Positions 6,223 through 7,477 of a DNA stretch of 7,477 nucleotides are shown here, in pieces; within the stretch, counting starts at the first letter, position 1, and every line of letters starts with the position of its first letter. The DNA is taken from assembly GCA_027593305.1 (NCBI GenBank), contig JAQCJA010000218.1:1-7477 (forward strand), read 5' to 3'. Origin of the DNA: a bacterium (GTDB taxonomy: Bacteria > Latescibacterota > UBA2968 > UBA8231). The notes under the pieces were generated by a model that saw only the letters and a list, made by a program, of their open reading frames with translations, was not told the DNA's origin and searched no databases. A program made the translations under genes and the position numbers.

Positions 6223-7423
6223 CGGGATAGTACCCGAAGCCGACGCCGATGGCGGCAGCAACGCCGAAGGAAAGGAAGATCGTCCATGGCTGCACGATCG
6301 TCTTCCACTGGGCGTACAGGGTGATGATCTTGGTGAAGGAAAAACCCAGCAGGATGCCGATGATTCCACCCAACAGGCTGACCATGACGGCCTCCACAAG
6401 AAACTGGGCCAGGACGTCGGCACGGCGCGCACCCAGTGCCCGGCGGATGCCGATCTCGCGAGTGCGTTCCAGCACGGATGCGAGCATGATGTTCATGATG
6501 CCGATGCCACCAACGACGAGGGAGATGCCGGCGATGCAGCCCATGACAACGTTGAAGATCGCCTGCGTCTTCTGACTCTGCCGCATCAGTTCTTCGGGGA
6601 TGGCAAGCTTGAAGTCGTTGACGCCGCGGTGCCGTCGCTGGACGATGGCGCGGACGATGTTGGCGGCTTCCTGCAGGCGATCGGGATCACTGACCTTCAA
6701 AGTGATCTGTGTCAGTTCCGGATCCGTTGCCTCCCACTTGAAGCGCCTGAGGATGGTTGAGATCGGCACGTAGATGTCTTCGTCCGTGTTCCGGACCTCG
6801 AGGACGCCGCCGATTTTTCCGCCTGCCGCTCCCTTGTCGTCGAGGATGCCGATAACGGTGAACCACTGATCCTGGATCTTGATCTGCTTGCCGAGAGCTT
6901 CCTCAAAGTAGAACAGGGCGCGTTTCGCATCCGCGCCGAGGACGCAGACCCGGCCCGCCTCCAGCACATCTCTCTCGGCGAAGAACACACCCTCGGCCAT
7001 CGTCGCATTGAGCACCTCGAGATATTCGGGCTGTGTGCCGACAAGCATCGTCTGGAAGGAGTTGCTCTCGTGCCGGGCTCGGATCTTCATGTCCCTCTGT
7101 GGCGCGACGATCTCTGCCAGGGGGCAGATCTCGGCCAGAGACTTGGCATCTTCGAGAGTCAGGCCGGCGGAAAGGTTGCTGGTACCGGAGTCCTGCTCAT
7201 CACCGTTTTCTTCTGCCGGGTTCCAGTGCTGGACGATGATATTGTGAATGCCCATCTGACTGATCTGATCCAGCGCTTCCTGCTTGGCACCCTCGCCGAT
7301 GGACAGCATGGCGATGACGGCGCCGACGCCGATGATGATGCCCAGCGTCGTCAGAAACGAACGCAGCGCGTTGGCCCGAATCGCAGCCAAGGCGACAGCG
7401 ATGATCTCAAGAGCGAGCTTCAT
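6173..7423 (-). CDS. MacB/FtsX-type ABC transporter permease
   Basis: A 416-residue inner-membrane permease of the MacB type (COG0577). Residues 1-45 hold the start helix with ALRSFLTTLGIIIGVGAVIAML, followed by a large periplasmic MacB_PCD domain (about 45-285). The C-terminal FtsX core then has three helices (about 290-313, 339-362 and 381-400). Signature stretches are VVGGIGIMNIMLASVLERTREIG, RRALGARR and the terminal NPIDALRYE. There is no ATP-binding domain, so it needs a separate ATPase, presumably encoded off the right edge. Such systems work with an ATPase and often a MacA-like adaptor to move substrates from the periplasm, or transmit mechanical signals; the cargo is unknown here. 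The ATG at 7423 overlaps the upstream gene's TGA by one base, indicating an operon running leftward. The 3' end is followed by a stub copy of itself. Confidence 0.93.
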   Translation of the reverse strand: MKLALEIIAVALAAIRANALRSFLTTLGIIIGVGAVIAMLSIGEGAKQEALDQISQMGIHNIIVQHWNPAEENGDEQDSGTSNLSAGLTLEDAKSLAEICPLAEIVAPQRDMKIRARHESNSFQTMLVGTQPEYLEVLNATMAEGVFFAERDVLEAGRVCVLGADAKRALFYFEEALGKQIKIQDQWFTVIGILDDKGAAGGKIGGVLEVRNTDEDIYVPISTILRRFKWEATDPELTQITLKVSDPDRLQEAANIVRAIVQRRHRGVNDFKLAIPEELMRQSQKTQAIFNVVMGCIAGISLVVGGIGIMNIMLASVLERTREIGIRRALGARRADVLAQFLVEAVMVSLLGGIIGILLGFSFTKIITLYAQWKTIVQPWTIFLSFGVAAAIGVGFGYYPARQAAMLNPIDALRYE

Positions 7424-7477
7424 CAGCGCATCCGAATGACGACACCACCGCCGCCACCCCCCATGCGCGAGCGCATG
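7423..7477 (-). CDS. C-terminal end of an unidentified upstream gene (partial)
   Basis: Seventeen codons and a TGA are visible, reading MRSRMGGGGGGVVIRMR to the stop, which shares one base with the permease ATG. The tight overlap shows it belongs to the permease operon. A glycine-rich tail ending in basic residues would suit a MacA/HlyD-type adaptor, and it does not look like the LRYE ending of a second permease. That is a guess from context only. Confidence 0.5.
   Translation of the reverse strand, partial: MRSRMGGGGGGVVIRMR

Overview
The window is high-GC, densely packed bacterial DNA. A Sec signal peptide and a probable lipobox on two periplasmic SIMPL proteins, plus a MacB/FtsX-type permease, point to a Gram-negative organism, most likely a proteobacterium. 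Nothing here fixes the genus. I found no rRNA, tRNA, CRISPR array, insertion sequence or phage gene. Apart from three short gaps (2413-2449, 5184-5257 and 6062-6172) nearly every base is coding.

Layout. On the minus strand, 1-966 is a membrane-anchored metallophosphoesterase whose C-terminus lies beyond the left edge. Head-to-head with it, across only 28 bp, is a plus-strand run of four tightly packed genes: two SIMPL-domain (YggE-like) paralogues of identical length (995-1702 and 1705-2412), an amidohydrolase with a complete metal site (2450-3301), and a second amidohydrolase-like protein overlapping it by ATGA (3298-4050) that has lost every metal ligand. Facing this run is a minus-strand Gfo/Idh/MocA dehydrogenase (4077-5183). 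It is preceded by a possible 21-residue leader ORF (5180-5245) with the strongest Shine-Dalgarno in the window. A soluble metallophosphoesterase (5258-6061, plus) diverges from it. The right end holds a MacB/FtsX permease without its own ATPase domain (6173-7423, minus) and the last 17 codons of an upstream gene. A stub copy of the permease's own 3' end lies just past its stop codon.

How the genes may work together. The two amidohydrolases are probably translationally coupled and may form a heteromeric enzyme in which one subunit is non-catalytic. A nearby dehydrogenase plus an amidohydrolase could suit a 'sugar to lactone to acid' route, but no substrate can be read from sequence. The SIMPL pair, the phosphoesterases and the permease have no evident pathway link to these genes. 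The most unusual items are the active/degenerate amidohydrolase pair, the coupled leader ORF with an internal hairpin, and the duplicated permease tail, whose divergence is concentrated after the stop codon.
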